Shown: positions 8,767 to 17,594 of the stretch, piece after piece
How the letters are laid out: every line of letters starts with the position of its first letter
Numbering within the stretch: position 1 is the stretch's first letter
Assembly: GCF_000445995.2 (NCBI RefSeq)
Contig: NC_022080.4
Coordinates: forward strand, 682,001-746,000
Source: Geobacillus genomosp. 3
Lineage (GTDB): Bacteria > Bacillota > Bacilli > Bacillales > Anoxybacillaceae
Reading direction: 5' to 3'
Length of the DNA stretch: 64,000 nt
Notes under the pieces: generated by a model
What the model was told of the DNA's origin: nothing
What the model saw: the letters and a program-made list of their open reading frames with translations, nothing else
Databases searched by the model: none
Translations under genes and position numbers: made by a program

Positions 8767-9455
8767 CGCTGCTTGATCAGTTTCTCTGGGTCATTTACCC
8801 GTATATTATGTTGACGCTGTTTGTCGCCGGTCATATTTACCGTTACAATACCGACCAGTTTGGCTGGTCGGCCAAATCGAGTGAGTTTCTTGAGAAACGG
8901 CGGTTGCGTTGGGGAAGCGTTCTGTTTCACTGGGGCATTCTCTTTGTGTTTCTCGGTCATGTTGCCGGTATTTTAGTGCCGAAAGCGTTTTATGAAGCGA
9001 TCGGGATTACCGAGGAGATGTACCACTTTGGGGCGGTTTGGTTTGGCGGCGCCGCCGGCGTGGCGACCGTAATCGGGGTTGTGCTGCTTTTATGGCGCCG
9101 GCTCAGCGTTCGCCGCCTTCTCCGTCATAGCAGCAAAAGTGATATCGTCGTATTGGTGCTGCTGACCATTGTCATTTTGACAGGCTTTACAAATACGGTC
9201 GGATACACAGCGACCGGCGGGACGTTTGACTATCGGGATACGATTGGCCCGTGGTTTCGCGGTATTTTAACGTTTCGGCCGCTGCCGCAGCTCGTCAGCA
9301 ATGCGCCGGTCGGGTTTCAAATTCATATTCTTTCCGCCCTGTTGTTATTTGGCATTTGGCCGTTTACCCGTCTCGTGCATGTGTGGAGCGTCCCATTGAC
9401 ATATTTAAACCGGCGTTACGTCGTCTACCGCCGGATGCGGGCGAAAAAAATTTAA
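8763..9455 (+). CDS. narI: Respiratory nitrate reductase gamma subunit (cytochrome b)
   Basis: This 230-residue membrane protein has five hydrophobic segments. It oxidises menaquinol and passes electrons to NarH through two b haems. The haem ligands are His56 and His66 (LFHWG, FLGHVAG) and two later histidines in QIHILSA and RLVHVWS. The N-terminus MTLLDQFLWVIYPYIML matches the family. The start overlaps the narJ stop by 4 nt. It is the last gene of the nar operon. Confidence 0.97.
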   Translation: MTLLDQFLWVIYPYIMLTLFVAGHIYRYNTDQFGWSAKSSEFLEKRRLRWGSVLFHWGILFVFLGHVAGILVPKAFYEAIGITEEMYHFGAVWFGGAAGVATVIGVVLLLWRRLSVRRLLRHSSKSDIVVLVLLTIVILTGFTNTVGYTATGGTFDYRDTIGPWFRGILTFRPLPQLVSNAPVGFQIHILSALLLFGIWPFTRLVHVWSVPLTYLNRRYVVYRRMRAKKI

Positions 9456-9462
9456 CGAAAGA

Positions 9463-9510
9463 GCCGGGCTGTCCGCAGAGGAGCGGTTGGCAACCTTCCG
9501 GGACAGCCCG
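9463..9510. terminator. Hairpin between narI and fnr1
   Basis: The arms gggctgtcc and ggacagccc (about 9466-9474 and 9501-9509) form a strong GC stem with a long loop between convergent genes. No clean T-run follows, so the terminator is probable but not certain. Confidence 0.55.
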
Positions 9511-9518
9511 CGCCTTGT

Positions 9519-10229
9519 TCACTCAATGCAGCAAATATCCGCCGGGCAATCTTCGCATTGGATTTCTGTTTTCAAATAGTTCAAGTCATGGACGGTAATT
9601 TTCCCCCGCTTCATCGAGATAATCCCTTCCTGTTTTAAGGCGTTGAGCATCCGGTTGACGCTTTCGCGCGTCGTGCCGCAAAAGTTGGCTAAATCTTGGT
9701 TTTTCAATGTGACATCAATAAAAATGCTTCCGTCCTCAAGCGGGACGCCATAACTGTTGCAAAGGCGAATGAGCGTCGAGTAAAGCGCTCCTTTTTTGCC
9801 GTTCATGATCAAATCGCGAAACTTTGTCTGTGTCCGCCGGGCATGCTTGCTGATCCAACGCATATATTCGAGGGTAAGGGTGGGGTCGATCAGCAGCTGT
9901 TCCTCCAGTTCACTTTTATTTACCACTGCCGCTTCACCGGATTCGATCACTTTGGCCGTCAATAAATAACGCGGATCGTTCGTAAATAGTGTCAGCTCGC
10001 CGACAATTTCCCCACTTCCGCAAATACGGAAGCACATTTCTTTTCCATCCGGGCAAATTTTGCTCACTTGCACTTTGCCGGAAAGGATCAAATACAGCTC
10101 ATTGGCTGGCATGCCTTCCTGAAACAAAAACGAGTGCTTGCGAAGCGGAATCACTTTTTTGGACGACTGAAGCAACGAACGCAAGTGGGAGAAATCATGA
10201 TTCATTGCAGTGCGGCTTTCGCCGTTCAT
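9519..10229 (-). CDS. fnr: Oxygen-responsive Fnr transcription factor, first copy
   Basis: This 236-residue Crp/Fnr regulator has an N-terminal cyclic-nucleotide-like barrel, a dimer helix and a C-terminal winged helix (NQDLANFCGTTRESVNRM). The C-terminus carries Cys225-x2-Cys228-x4-Cys233, and an Asp sits in FRDLIMNGKK. This matches the Bacillus-type [4Fe-4S] site of three cysteines plus one aspartate, unlike the N-terminal site of E. coli FNR. The start is ATG 10229, with GGAGGTG seven bases upstream; upstream in-frame ATGs lack this. Its own promoter has an Fnr-like box, so autoregulation is likely. A second fnr lies at 17.9 kb. Confidence 0.93.
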   Translation of the reverse strand: MNGESRTAMNHDFSHLRSLLQSSKKVIPLRKHSFLFQEGMPANELYLILSGKVQVSKICPDGKEMCFRICGSGEIVGELTLFTNDPRYLLTAKVIESGEAAVVNKSELEEQLLIDPTLTLEYMRWISKHARRTQTKFRDLIMNGKKGALYSTLIRLCNSYGVPLEDGSIFIDVTLKNQDLANFCGTTRESVNRMLNALKQEGIISMKRGKITVHDLNYLKTEIQCEDCPADICCIE

Positions 10230-10260
10230 TGTCGGCACCTCCATTTGTTCAGCTACTTCT

Positions 10261-10303
10261 ATTGTAAAAAACATCACAGCGGGAGAGAGTGAAAAAAATC
10301 ACC
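10261..10303 (-). promoter_or_regulatory. Fnr-like box and -10 of fnr1 (likely autoregulation)
   Basis: The minus strand reads GGTGA-N6-TCACT at 10288-10303 (8/10 to TGTGA-N6-TCACA). TACAAT lies at 10261-10266, centre 32 bp away. A second partial box, TGTGA-N6-GCACA on the minus strand at 10318-10333, is centred 71.5 bp before the predicted start point. Confidence 0.55.
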
Positions 10304-10376
10304 GTTTGTCCTCTTTTTGTGCGGGTTGTCACAAATTTTTCTAAATCGGATTTCTATGCACATATGATACAATCAA

Positions 10377-10419
10377 TGTGAGCAGCATCACAGCATATGG
10401 CCGCTCATTTTCGTATAGT
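10377..10419 (+). promoter_or_regulatory. Perfect Fnr box and -10 upstream of modB-moaA
   Basis: TGTGA-GCAGCA-TCACA at 10377-10392 is a perfect palindromic half-site pair. TATAGT lies at 10414-10419, 32 bp centre to centre. There is no good -35, as expected for a class II activator site at -41.5. Confidence 0.75.
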
Positions 10420-10451
10420 GAGATGGAGATGTAACAGAGAAGGGTTGATTC

Positions 10452-11114
10452 ATGGCGGAATTTTGGTCACCGGTTTGGTTATCGATAAATGTATCGCTTC
10501 TTGCCGGCGTGATTGTCGCGATCCTCGGGACAGCGGCGGCAAAGCGGATGGCGCGCCGCCGGTTTCGCGGGAAGACGATCGTCGAGACGGTGTTGATGCT
10601 GCCGTTGGTGCTGCCGCCGTCGGTGGTCGGGTTTTTGCTCGTTGTGCTGTTTGGCCGCCATAGCCCGATCGGACGGTTGATGGAGACGTGGTTTCACACA
10701 ACGATATTGTTTACGCCCGGCGCCGCGGTGTTGGCGGCGGTCGTCGTGTCGTTTCCGCTCATGTATCAGGCGGCGAAAGCGGGGCTCGAAGCGGTCGATC
10801 CGGCGATTGAAGGGGCGGCGCGCATCGATGGGGCGAACGAGCGCCAAGTGTTTTGGCATATTTCGCTGCCGCTGGCCAAACACGCGTTATTCTCCGGGGC
10901 GGTGCTGTCGTTTGCCCGCAGCCTCGGGGAGTTTGGCGCGACGCTCATGTTTGCCGGGAATATCCCGGGCAAAACGCAGACGATTCCGACCGCTGTCTAT
11001 ATGGCGATGGAATCAGGAGAGATGAAATTAGCGTGGGCATGGGTGGCGGTCACGATCGGGTTGTCATTCAGTTTATTGGCTTGTGTGACCAAACTCAGCC
11101 GTTTGCAACGATAA
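10452..11114 (+). CDS. modB: Molybdate ABC transporter permease
   Basis: This 220-residue membrane protein has about five transmembrane helices and the ABC permease EAA loop ([25 protein letters not shown]). The later [27 protein letters not shown] is characteristic of ModB. It forms the channel for molybdate uptake and needs a binding protein (ModA) and an ATPase (ModC). Neither is next to it here, which is unusual. The start is ATG 10452 after AGAAGGG. The gene runs into moaA after 55 bp, so uptake and cofactor synthesis are probably co-transcribed from the Fnr promoter. Confidence 0.88.
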   Translation: MAEFWSPVWLSINVSLLAGVIVAILGTAAAKRMARRRFRGKTIVETVLMLPLVLPPSVVGFLLVVLFGRHSPIGRLMETWFHTTILFTPGAAVLAAVVVSFPLMYQAAKAGLEAVDPAIEGAARIDGANERQVFWHISLPLAKHALFSGAVLSFARSLGEFGATLMFAGNIPGKTQTIPTAVYMAMESGEMKLAWAWVAVTIGLSFSLLACVTKLSRLQR

Positions 11115-11169
11115 AGAAACAGGCCGCTTGAACGTGATGCGGCCCATAAACGAGAAAGGAGGGAGCGCC

Positions 11170-12195
11170 ATGGAAGAGCGCGACCGGATGAAGATCACCG
11201 ACCGCCTCTCCCGCCCGCTGCGCGATTTGCGGTTGTCGGTCACCGATCAATGCAATTTTCGCTGCGTCTACTGCATGCCGGCAGAGGTGTTTGGGCCGAA
11301 TTTTCGCTTTTTGGCGGAAGACCAGCTGTTAACCGTTGATGAAATGGCGCTGTTGGCGGAATGTTTTGTCGAGCTTGGGGTCGAAAAAGTGCGCCTGACC
11401 GGCGGCGAGCCGCTGCTTCGGCGCGACCTTGATGCGCTTATTGAGCGGTTGTCCATGATTCCCGGCTTGCGGGACGTTGCCCTTACGACAAACGGCATCC
11501 ATTTGGTGAAATGGGCGAAACGGCTGAAAGCGGCCGGGTTGAAGCGCGTCAACGTCAGCTTGGATGCGTTGGACGATGACATTTTCCGCAAAATGAACGG
11601 CATCGGCGTCGGCGCCGCTCCGGTGTTGAAAGGCATTGAAGCGGCGCGCAAGGCCGGGCTTGGCGTCAAAGTGAACATGGTCGTCAAAAAAGGGTGGAAC
11701 GATTCACAAATCGTGCCGATGGCGGCTTACTTTAAAGAATTGGGCATCCCGCTCCGCTTTATTGAATTCATGGATGTCGGCACGACGAACGGCTGGGATT
11801 TTTCCTATGTCGTGACGAAAAAGGAGATTTATGAACAAGTCCATGCCATGCATCCGCTCGAGCCGGTCGAACACGAGTACTTCGGGGAGGTGGCGAGCCG
11901 CTACCGCTACGTCGGCACGAACGTCGAAGTCGGCTTTATCGCCTCGGTGACGGAAGCGTTTTGCCAAAGCTGCACGAGGGCGCGCATTTCCGCCGATGGC
12001 AAGCTGTATACGTGCCTGTTTGCGGCGAATGGCGTGTCATTGAAAGACAAACTGCGTGCCGGCGCGGGGAAAGAAGAGCTGAAGGCGCTCATTACGGCCA
12101 TCTGGAACCGGCGGACGGACCGCTATTCGGAAGAACGGACGGCGGAGACGGCAAAACAACAGCGGAAAATTGAGATGTCGTATATTGGCGGATAA
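11170..12195 (+). CDS. moaA: GTP 3',8-cyclase (molybdenum cofactor step 1)
   Basis: This 341-residue radical-SAM enzyme acts with MoaC to turn GTP into the precursor of molybdopterin. The SAM cluster is Cys28/Cys32/Cys35 (CNFRCVYC). GGEPLLR follows, a second C-terminal cluster lies in [19 protein letters not shown], and the essential C-terminal GlyGly is present (SYIGG). The start is ATG 11170 behind AAAGGAGGG; the frame is open 42 nt further up, but without a ribosome site. Confidence 0.96.
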   Translation: MEERDRMKITDRLSRPLRDLRLSVTDQCNFRCVYCMPAEVFGPNFRFLAEDQLLTVDEMALLAECFVELGVEKVRLTGGEPLLRRDLDALIERLSMIPGLRDVALTTNGIHLVKWAKRLKAAGLKRVNVSLDALDDDIFRKMNGIGVGAAPVLKGIEAARKAGLGVKVNMVVKKGWNDSQIVPMAAYFKELGIPLRFIEFMDVGTTNGWDFSYVVTKKEIYEQVHAMHPLEPVEHEYFGEVASRYRYVGTNVEVGFIASVTEAFCQSCTRARISADGKLYTCLFAANGVSLKDKLRAGAGKEELKALITAIWNRRTDRYSEERTAETAKQQRKIEMSYIGG

Positions 12196-12197
12196 AC

Positions 12198-12239
12198 AAA
12201 CAGGATCGCTCCTTAACTCAGGAAGCGATCCTGTTTTTA
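12198..12239 (+). terminator. Terminator after moaA
   Basis: The arms aacaggatcgct and agcgatcctgtt form a stem of about 12 bp followed by a T-run. It is a clear intrinsic terminator. Confidence 0.85.
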
Positions 12240-12289
12240 TGCGTTGGTCGCGTTTCAACCGTGCCAATGGCTTGTCTTGTTTACCCTGC

Positions 12290-12997
12290 TCACGCCTTCA
12301 CCGCCGCCAACACGCGCGGAAAGAGGATGTTGTTTTCCAAATGGATGTGCGTAAACAAGTCGTCCTCAAGCGCGGCGAGTCGGTTGTAGACGAGCCGGTA
12401 CGTGCCGCATGCGTCTTCCGGCGGGGTGAAATCGTTTGTGATTTCACGAATTTCTTTGATGAGATCACCGGCGACATCATGCTCATTGACGAGTTCGCGA
12501 ACGGCCTGTTCGACCGCCTCCCGGTTTTCCGGGGATGGGTTGTCGGCAAATTGCAAAATGAGCGGGAATGCGCCCGTTTCCTCCTTAATCAAGTGTTGCT
12601 CAAGCTCCGTTTTTAACTCATGGAACAGTTTATGCACCCGGGAAAGATGTGGGTGATGCATGCCGTGCACGCGCAACACTTTCGTGACATACGGGCTGAG
12701 CTGCGGCAGTTCCTCGTTCAAATAGCGGTGATGTGTTCTTACAATATGATCGACGAGTTCGTCGAGCGGCGCTTCATTCCAGTTTCCGGTTGGCTTGTTT
12801 TGCGCTTCGTTATACAAGGTGTTCAGCTGGTGAAGGAGCGCTTCGCCGTCCAGCCCGCGCTCTTCGATGGCCTCTTTTAACGGGCGCTGCCCGCCGCAGC
12901 AAAAATCAATGCGTTGCGTTTTAAACAAATCCGCTGCTTTCGGAAAGGCAGTGACAATATCGCCAATTAACGATTGTTCGGTAAACCGCTGTTCCAT
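12290..12997 (-). CDS. ric: RIC/ScdA iron-sulfur cluster repair di-iron protein
   Basis: This 235-residue protein has the N-terminal DUF542 domain (FTEQSLIGDIVTAFPKAADLF, then Cys33-Cys34-Gly-Gly) and a C-terminal hemerythrin domain with paired histidines (VRTHHRYL, HGMHHPHLSRVHKLFHEL, NEHDVAGDL, HIHLENNILFPR). Members (ScdA, YtfE, DnrN) repair iron-sulfur clusters damaged by NO or oxidants. The start is ATG 12997, seven bases after GGAGGGA, rather than the upstream TTG. It is divergent from the chemoreceptor-like gene, and each has its own perfect Fnr box, so it should be induced during nitrate or nitrite respiration. Confidence 0.93.
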   Translation of the reverse strand: MEQRFTEQSLIGDIVTAFPKAADLFKTQRIDFCCGGQRPLKEAIEERGLDGEALLHQLNTLYNEAQNKPTGNWNEAPLDELVDHIVRTHHRYLNEELPQLSPYVTKVLRVHGMHHPHLSRVHKLFHELKTELEQHLIKEETGAFPLILQFADNPSPENREAVEQAVRELVNEHDVAGDLIKEIREITNDFTPPEDACGTYRLVYNRLAALEDDLFTHIHLENNILFPRVLAAVKA

Positions 12998-13032
12998 TTC
13001 GGATCCCTCCATCGTCAAATCATTACAGCTTC

Positions 13033-13075
13033 AGCATACCTTGTTTTGGTCGCCAACGTTGTGATACATCTCACA
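13033..13075 (-). promoter_or_regulatory. Perfect Fnr box and -10 of ric
   Basis: TGTGA-TACATC-TCACA lies at 13060-13075, and the minus-strand TATGCT at 13033-13038 is 32 bp away centre to centre. The predicted start point is near 13026, giving a leader of about 29 nt. Confidence 0.75.
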
Positions 13076-13104
13076 CAAGCAAAAAAAAGCGGACAACAAG
13101 GAAA

Positions 13105-13148
13105 TGTGATCAACATCACAACAGTGTCTCTCTTCCTTCTTGTACAAT
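13105..13148 (+). promoter_or_regulatory. Perfect Fnr box and -10 of the cytoplasmic chemoreceptor gene
   Basis: TGTGA-TCAACA-TCACA lies at 13105-13120 and TACAAT at 13143-13148, centre 33 bp away. The two boxes of the ric/chemoreceptor divergon are 45 bp apart, centre to centre. Confidence 0.75.
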
Positions 13149-13236
13149 AAAACAGACGAAATATATAAATAAGGAAAACAACGGTGAATACGCCATATGG
13201 AAAGTGTGAACTGCCGAAAAAAGAGGAGGAGTCAGC

Positions 13237-14193
13237 ATGTGGCCGCTGGCCAAGGCAAGCCGCTGGGAGGAAGAAAAAAAGGAGCTTGAACGCCGGATTG
13301 AAGAGATGAAACAACAGCTTGTAAGGCAAGAAACGGCCATTCGTGAAACAGTGGCCGGACTGCTTGAGGAATGGCAGGAAATTGTCCGCCAACATGAACT
13401 CGTCAACGGGCAGCACCATGTCTTGGGCGATTTAATGGAAAAAACGAAAGAAAAAGTGGATAATGTCCGTACGCTCAGTCAATCGTCATACGCCATCTCC
13501 GGGCGCCTGCGCGAGCAGGGGACGGCTTTGGCGGACACCGCCGGGCAGATGGTGGCGGCGGCGAAAGAAGGGATTCGCATGTCCGGGGAGGTTGAGCAGG
13601 CGATCGGGCAGCTCGGGGCGGAAATGGAGACGACATCGGCCGCGATGCATCGGCTGCGCGACCGTTCGCAAGAGATCGAGCAAATCGTCAAAGTCATTAA
13701 AGAAATCGCCGGACAGACGAATTTAATCGCCTTAAACGCTTCGATTGAAGCGGCCCGCGCCGGGGAGCATGGAAAAGGATTTTCCGTCGTTGCCGCCGAA
13801 GTCAGGAAACTGGCTGAACATACGGCAGACAGCACGGAAACGATCCACCAGCTCACCGATGCGGTGCAGCAAGAAATTCAACGGTCGCTCGTACAGACTG
13901 ACGCCATTTCATCTATCATTAACACGGTAGTGCAAATGAGCATCAACACATCGCGAACATGGTCGGCGATGATCGGGCTGATCGATCAAGTCGAAAAGCG
14001 GGTCAGTGGCGTGTTAAACGATATTCAAGAACAGTTTCGTTACGCCGATGAAGTGATGCAAGAGCTTGAGCGGTCGGCCGCTTTGTTTGGGGAAACGCGG
14101 GCGATGATTTTGCAACATATTGATGATGCCAGCGTCGTTGATGAAAAATTGGCCAAAACCATTAGACAGCTGCAAGATTGGAAATCATTGTGA
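13237..14193 (+). CDS. Soluble methyl-accepting chemotaxis-like signalling protein
   Basis: This 318-residue protein has no transmembrane segment or signal peptide. The first ~70 residues are a charged coiled coil ([20 protein letters not shown]). The rest is an MCP signalling domain with the kinase-contact hairpin tip around [43 protein letters not shown]. It should bind CheW/CheA in the cytoplasm. No globin, PAS or CZB sensor domain is recognisable, so the input is unknown; HemAT of B. subtilis is also cytoplasmic but has a globin. The start is ATG 13237 after GAGGAGGAG. Control by a perfect Fnr box suggests anaerobic behavioural signalling (inference). Confidence 0.88.
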   Translation: MWPLAKASRWEEEKKELERRIEEMKQQLVRQETAIRETVAGLLEEWQEIVRQHELVNGQHHVLGDLMEKTKEKVDNVRTLSQSSYAISGRLREQGTALADTAGQMVAAAKEGIRMSGEVEQAIGQLGAEMETTSAAMHRLRDRSQEIEQIVKVIKEIAGQTNLIALNASIEAARAGEHGKGFSVVAAEVRKLAEHTADSTETIHQLTDAVQQEIQRSLVQTDAISSIINTVVQMSINTSRTWSAMIGLIDQVEKRVSGVLNDIQEQFRYADEVMQELERSAALFGETRAMILQHIDDASVVDEKLAKTIRQLQDWKSL

Positions 14194-14246
14194 TAAAACG
14201 ATAAAATGGACTTAGTGAAGTGAATAAAAGAAAGGAGAGAACACCG

Positions 14247-15506
14247 TTGGTGGAAAAACGAACCCCGATTCCGGTTGCGGAAGCGATCAATCGGGTGATG
14301 CGTTATGCCGGGAGAGGGGAAGAAGAGGTGGTGCCGCTTCGGCAGTCGTACGGTCGCTATTTAGCCGAGGATTTGCTCGCCGACCATGACGTGCCGCCGT
14401 TTGATCGCTCGCCGTACGATGGGTTTGCCATTCGCGCCGCCGATTCGGAAGGAGCGGGGCTGGATCATCCCGTCGAGTTTGAAGTTATTGAAGCGATCGG
14501 CGCCGGGCAAGTGGCGAAGCAGCCGGTCGGCCCGTTTCAAGCGGTGCGTCTGATGACCGGAGCGCAAATTCCCGACGGGTGCGATGCCGTCGTCATGCTC
14601 GAGCTCGCCAAACAGTACGAGCGGGACGGGAAGACGTACATGGCCATCAAGCGCCCGTTCCGCCCCGGCGACAACATTTCGTTTCAAGGGGAAGACGCGA
14701 AAAAAGGGCAGCCGTTAGTCGAAAAAGGAACGCGCATCAATCCCGGGGTGGCGGCGCTCTTGGCGACGTTCGGCTATGCGGAGGTGAAAGTGGCAAAACG
14801 GCCGCGCATCGGCATTTTTGCGACCGGCAGCGAACTGCTCGACGTCTCCGAGCCGCTCGTGCCGGGGAAAATTCGCAACAGCAATGCTTACATGATCGAG
14901 GCGCAAGTGCTCAACAGCGGCGCCGAGCCGGTTTATTTCGGTCAGCTTGCCGATGACCTGGACGCCTGCTTCGCCGCGGTGCGCGAGGCGCTCGATCAAG
15001 TGGACATGCTCATTACAACGGGCGGCGTTTCGGTCGGCGACTTCGATTATTTGCCCGCTATTTACGAGCGGCTTGGGGCGAATGTGTTGTTTAACAAAAT
15101 CGCCATGCGCCCGGGAAGCGTGACGACCGTCGCGGAATGGGACGGCAAGCTGCTGTTCGGCTTATCCGGCAACCCGTCGGCGTGCTACGTCGGATACGAA
15201 CTGTTCGTCCGTCCGGTTGTGCGCACGCGGCTCTTTTCGGCCAAGCCGCATTTGAAAAAAGCGAAAGCCACCCTTGGCGCCGAGTTTCCGAAGCCGAATC
15301 CGTTCACCCGCTTCGTGCGCAGCCGGGTGGAGGCGGTTGACGGGCGGCTTGTCGTGAAGCCGGTCGGCATGGACAAATCGAACATTGTCACTTCGCTCGC
15401 GGCAGCGAACGCCTTAATGGTGCTGCCGGGCGGAACGCGGGGGTTTGCGGCCGGCGATGAGGTCGACGTGTGGCTTTTGAATGACGATGAGGGATCAAGC
15501 GAATGA
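14247..15506 (+). CDS. moeA: Molybdopterin molybdenumtransferase
   Basis: This 419-residue protein inserts molybdate into adenylated molybdopterin. Typical segments are DHDVPPFDRSPYDGFAIRA near the N-terminus, the MTGAQIPDGCDAVVMLE region, TGSEL, TTGGVSVGDFDYL and LSGNPSACYVGYELFVRP. TTG 14247 is preferred as start because AAAGGAGAG ends about nine bases upstream, giving MVEKRTPIPV. It is the first gene of moeA-mobB-moaE-moaD, and every later junction in that set overlaps by 4 nt. Confidence 0.95.
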   Translation: MVEKRTPIPVAEAINRVMRYAGRGEEEVVPLRQSYGRYLAEDLLADHDVPPFDRSPYDGFAIRAADSEGAGLDHPVEFEVIEAIGAGQVAKQPVGPFQAVRLMTGAQIPDGCDAVVMLELAKQYERDGKTYMAIKRPFRPGDNISFQGEDAKKGQPLVEKGTRINPGVAALLATFGYAEVKVAKRPRIGIFATGSELLDVSEPLVPGKIRNSNAYMIEAQVLNSGAEPVYFGQLADDLDACFAAVREALDQVDMLITTGGVSVGDFDYLPAIYERLGANVLFNKIAMRPGSVTTVAEWDGKLLFGLSGNPSACYVGYELFVRPVVRTRLFSAKPHLKKAKATLGAEFPKPNPFTRFVRSRVEAVDGRLVVKPVGMDKSNIVTSLAAANALMVLPGGTRGFAAGDEVDVWLLNDDEGSSE

Positions 15507-16003
15507 ACGTCTGGCAAGTCGTCGGCTATAAACATAGCGGCAAGACGACGCTTGTCGAAAAATGGGCGGCGGCCGCTGTCCGGGAAGGATGGCGCGTCGG
15601 GACGGTGAAGCATCACGGCCATGGCGGCGAACCCGCCCGGCCCGAAGGCGTCGATTCCGTCCGCCACGAGCGGGCCGGGGCGGTGGCCACAGCGGTCGAA
15701 GGGGATGGGCTGTTGCAGCTTCATCTCCGCCGGCCGCTATGGCGGTTGGATGACGTGTTGGCGCTCTATGCGCCGCTTCGGCTCGATCTCGTGTTGGTTG
15801 AAGGCTACAAACAAGAGCGGCATCCGAAAGTCGTGCTTGTGCGCTCCGCGAAAGATTGGGCGTCGCTCCAGCACCTTGCCGACATTCGCGCCGTCATCGC
15901 CTGGGAGCCGCTTCCCGAACCGCTGTCATACCCGGTGTTTTTGCTGGCGGACGATGATGAATATATTCCATGGCTCATAAATGAGGTGAGAACGCGAACA
16001 TGA
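15503..16003 (+). CDS. mobB: Molybdopterin-guanine dinucleotide biosynthesis adaptor
   Basis: This 166-residue P-loop protein has GYKHSGKTT near its start and the DLVLVEGYKQERHPKVVLVR segment typical of MobB. It binds GTP and assists MobA in making the bis-MGD form needed by NarG. It overlaps moeA and moaE by 4 nt each. No mobA is in the window. Confidence 0.93.
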   Translation: MNVWQVVGYKHSGKTTLVEKWAAAAVREGWRVGTVKHHGHGGEPARPEGVDSVRHERAGAVATAVEGDGLLQLHLRRPLWRLDDVLALYAPLRLDLVLVEGYKQERHPKVVLVRSAKDWASLQHLADIRAVIAWEPLPEPLSYPVFLLADDDEYIPWLINEVRTRT

Positions 16004-16467
16004 CCGAACCGTTGTTTGTCATTACCGACCGGCCGATTTCGGTCGAGGATGTGATGAAAAAAGTGATGCGCCCGGAAGCGGGGGCGGTTGCTGTCTTTGC
16101 CGGGACGGTGCGCGAATGGACGAACGGCAAGCGGACGCTGTTTTTGCAATATGAGGCGTACGTGTCGATGGCTGAGAGCATGCTCGCGCGAATCGGGGCG
16201 GAAATTGCGGAGAAATGGCCGGGGGCGAAAACCGCCATCACCCACCGGATCGGGCGGCTTGAGATCGGCGACATCGCCGTCGTCATCGCCGTTTCTTCGC
16301 CGCACCGCGCCGAAGCGTATGAAGCGAACCGCTACGCCATCGAACGGATCAAGCAAATCGTGCCGATTTGGAAAAAAGAGCAATGGGAGGACGGAAGCGC
16401 CTGGGTTGGCGACCAGCTTGAAACAACGGCGTACCCGTCTGGAAAACCGGAGGTGAAAGAGGAATGA
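16000..16467 (+). CDS. moaE: Molybdopterin synthase catalytic subunit
   Basis: This 155-residue large subunit of MPT synthase transfers sulfur from MoaD thiocarboxylate to precursor Z. Family segments are AGAVAVFAGTVREW, LQYEAYVSMAESM, HRIGRLEIGDIAVVIAVSSPHR and the catalytic-lysine region PIWKKEQWEDG. It overlaps mobB and moaD by 4 nt. Confidence 0.96.
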   Translation: MTEPLFVITDRPISVEDVMKKVMRPEAGAVAVFAGTVREWTNGKRTLFLQYEAYVSMAESMLARIGAEIAEKWPGAKTAITHRIGRLEIGDIAVVIAVSSPHRAEAYEANRYAIERIKQIVPIWKKEQWEDGSAWVGDQLETTAYPSGKPEVKEE

Positions 16468-16694
16468 TCCGTCTGTTGTTTTTCGCCCATTTGGGCGAGC
16501 AAATCGGCGAACGGGAAGTGACATGGCCGCACGTCCCAGAAACAGTAAAAAAGCTGAAAGACGAAGTGGAAGAGCGCTACGGCGTCTCGCTTGAGCGCGT
16601 CATGACGGCGATCAATGAGGAATATGCCCGCGACGAGGCGCCGCTTCACGCCGGCGACACGGTCGCCTTTATTCCACCAGTAAGCGGAGGATGA
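16464..16694 (+). CDS. moaD: Molybdopterin synthase sulfur carrier subunit
   Basis: This 76-residue ubiquitin-fold protein ends in PPVSGG. The terminal GlyGly is adenylated and thiocarboxylated to carry sulfur. The start overlaps moaE by 4 nt. Size and end are exactly those of the family. Confidence 0.96.
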   Translation: MIRLLFFAHLGEQIGEREVTWPHVPETVKKLKDEVEERYGVSLERVMTAINEEYARDEAPLHAGDTVAFIPPVSGG

Positions 16695-16699
16695 GACCA

Positions 16700-17428
16700 A
16701 TGGCAAACAAAAGCAAATGGGTGATGCCAAAACAGCACGGCGCCTGGGCGATGCTCATCATCCCGTTTTGGCTCGGGGCGTATGCGGGCGGGCTTTCATG
16801 GATTCACGCGCCGCTTTTTCTCGCCTGGCTTGCCCTCTATTTAGCAACATATCCGCTTTTAATGGCGGTGAAAACGAAGCGGAAAGACCCGTACGTACCT
16901 GCCGCCGCCCGCTACGGCACCATCGCCGCCCTAGGGCTTGTCGTCTCCCTTTGGCAGCAGCCGGCGCTTTTCTACTTCGGGCTCGCCATGGTGCCGTTTT
17001 TCTTGGTGAACACATACTATAGCAAGAAAAAGAACGAGCGCGCCTTTTGGAACGACGTGGCGGCCATTGCGGCGTTTTGCATCGGCGGCCTCGCCGCCTT
17101 TTACGCCGGACGCGGGGCGTTGACGCTCGAAGCGTTTGAACTCGCCTTGTTTTCCTTCCTCTTTTTCCTCGGCAGCACGTTTTACGTGAAAACGATGATT
17201 CGGGAAAAGAAAAACGAGCGGTACAAATGGCTGTCATGGGGCTACCATGCCCTGCTCATTGCCGGCCTTATCGCCATCGGCGAGACGTTCGCCGTTTTGG
17301 CCTACGCACCGAGCGTCATCCGCGCCGTTTATTTATACGGCAAGTCGCTGCCGATCATGAAACTGGGCATCTTGGAAATCACCAATGCAGCGTACTTTTT
17401 CATCGCGATGATCGTGCTCTATTCTTGA
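16700..17428 (+). CDS. ywiC: YwiC-like membrane protein
   Basis: This 242-residue protein has about seven or eight hydrophobic helices. It starts with the WVMPKQHGAWAMLIIPFW signature of the YwiC-like family, whose function is unknown. In B. subtilis ywiC sits beside fnr and the nar genes, and the same company here supports a role linked to nitrate respiration (inference). The start is ATG 16700, nine bases after GGAGG; an ATG at 16691 overlaps moaD but has no spacing for that site. Confidence 0.85.
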   Translation: MANKSKWVMPKQHGAWAMLIIPFWLGAYAGGLSWIHAPLFLAWLALYLATYPLLMAVKTKRKDPYVPAAARYGTIAALGLVVSLWQQPALFYFGLAMVPFFLVNTYYSKKKNERAFWNDVAAIAAFCIGGLAAFYAGRGALTLEAFELALFSFLFFLGSTFYVKTMIREKKNERYKWLSWGYHALLIAGLIAIGETFAVLAYAPSVIRAVYLYGKSLPIMKLGILEITNAAYFFIAMIVLYS

Positions 17429-17430
17429 AT

Positions 17431-17473
17431 GAACCCCGCACTCGAGCCGAAAACGGGCCGTTGGGGTTTTTTT
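17431..17473 (+). terminator. Possible terminator after ywiC
   Basis: AACCCC and GGGGTT (17432-17437 and 17462-17467) bracket a 24-base loop and are followed by TTTTTTTCTTTT. The stem is short but the T-run is strong. Confidence 0.5.
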
Positions 17474-17594
17474 CTTTTGCTTTTTTCCACAAGGAGCATA
17501 ATCAATGGGAATCATCGTATTTTACCAGTCTTTTCGGTAAAATAAGAATGGGGGCTATATTGGTCAATGAGCACGATGAGGGGGGATGATGGTG

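Noticed and set aside
14189..14246. TGTGATAAAACGATAA before moeA as an Fnr box
   Set aside because: Only the left half matches TGTGA; the right half bears no resemblance to TCACA and there is no properly spaced -10.
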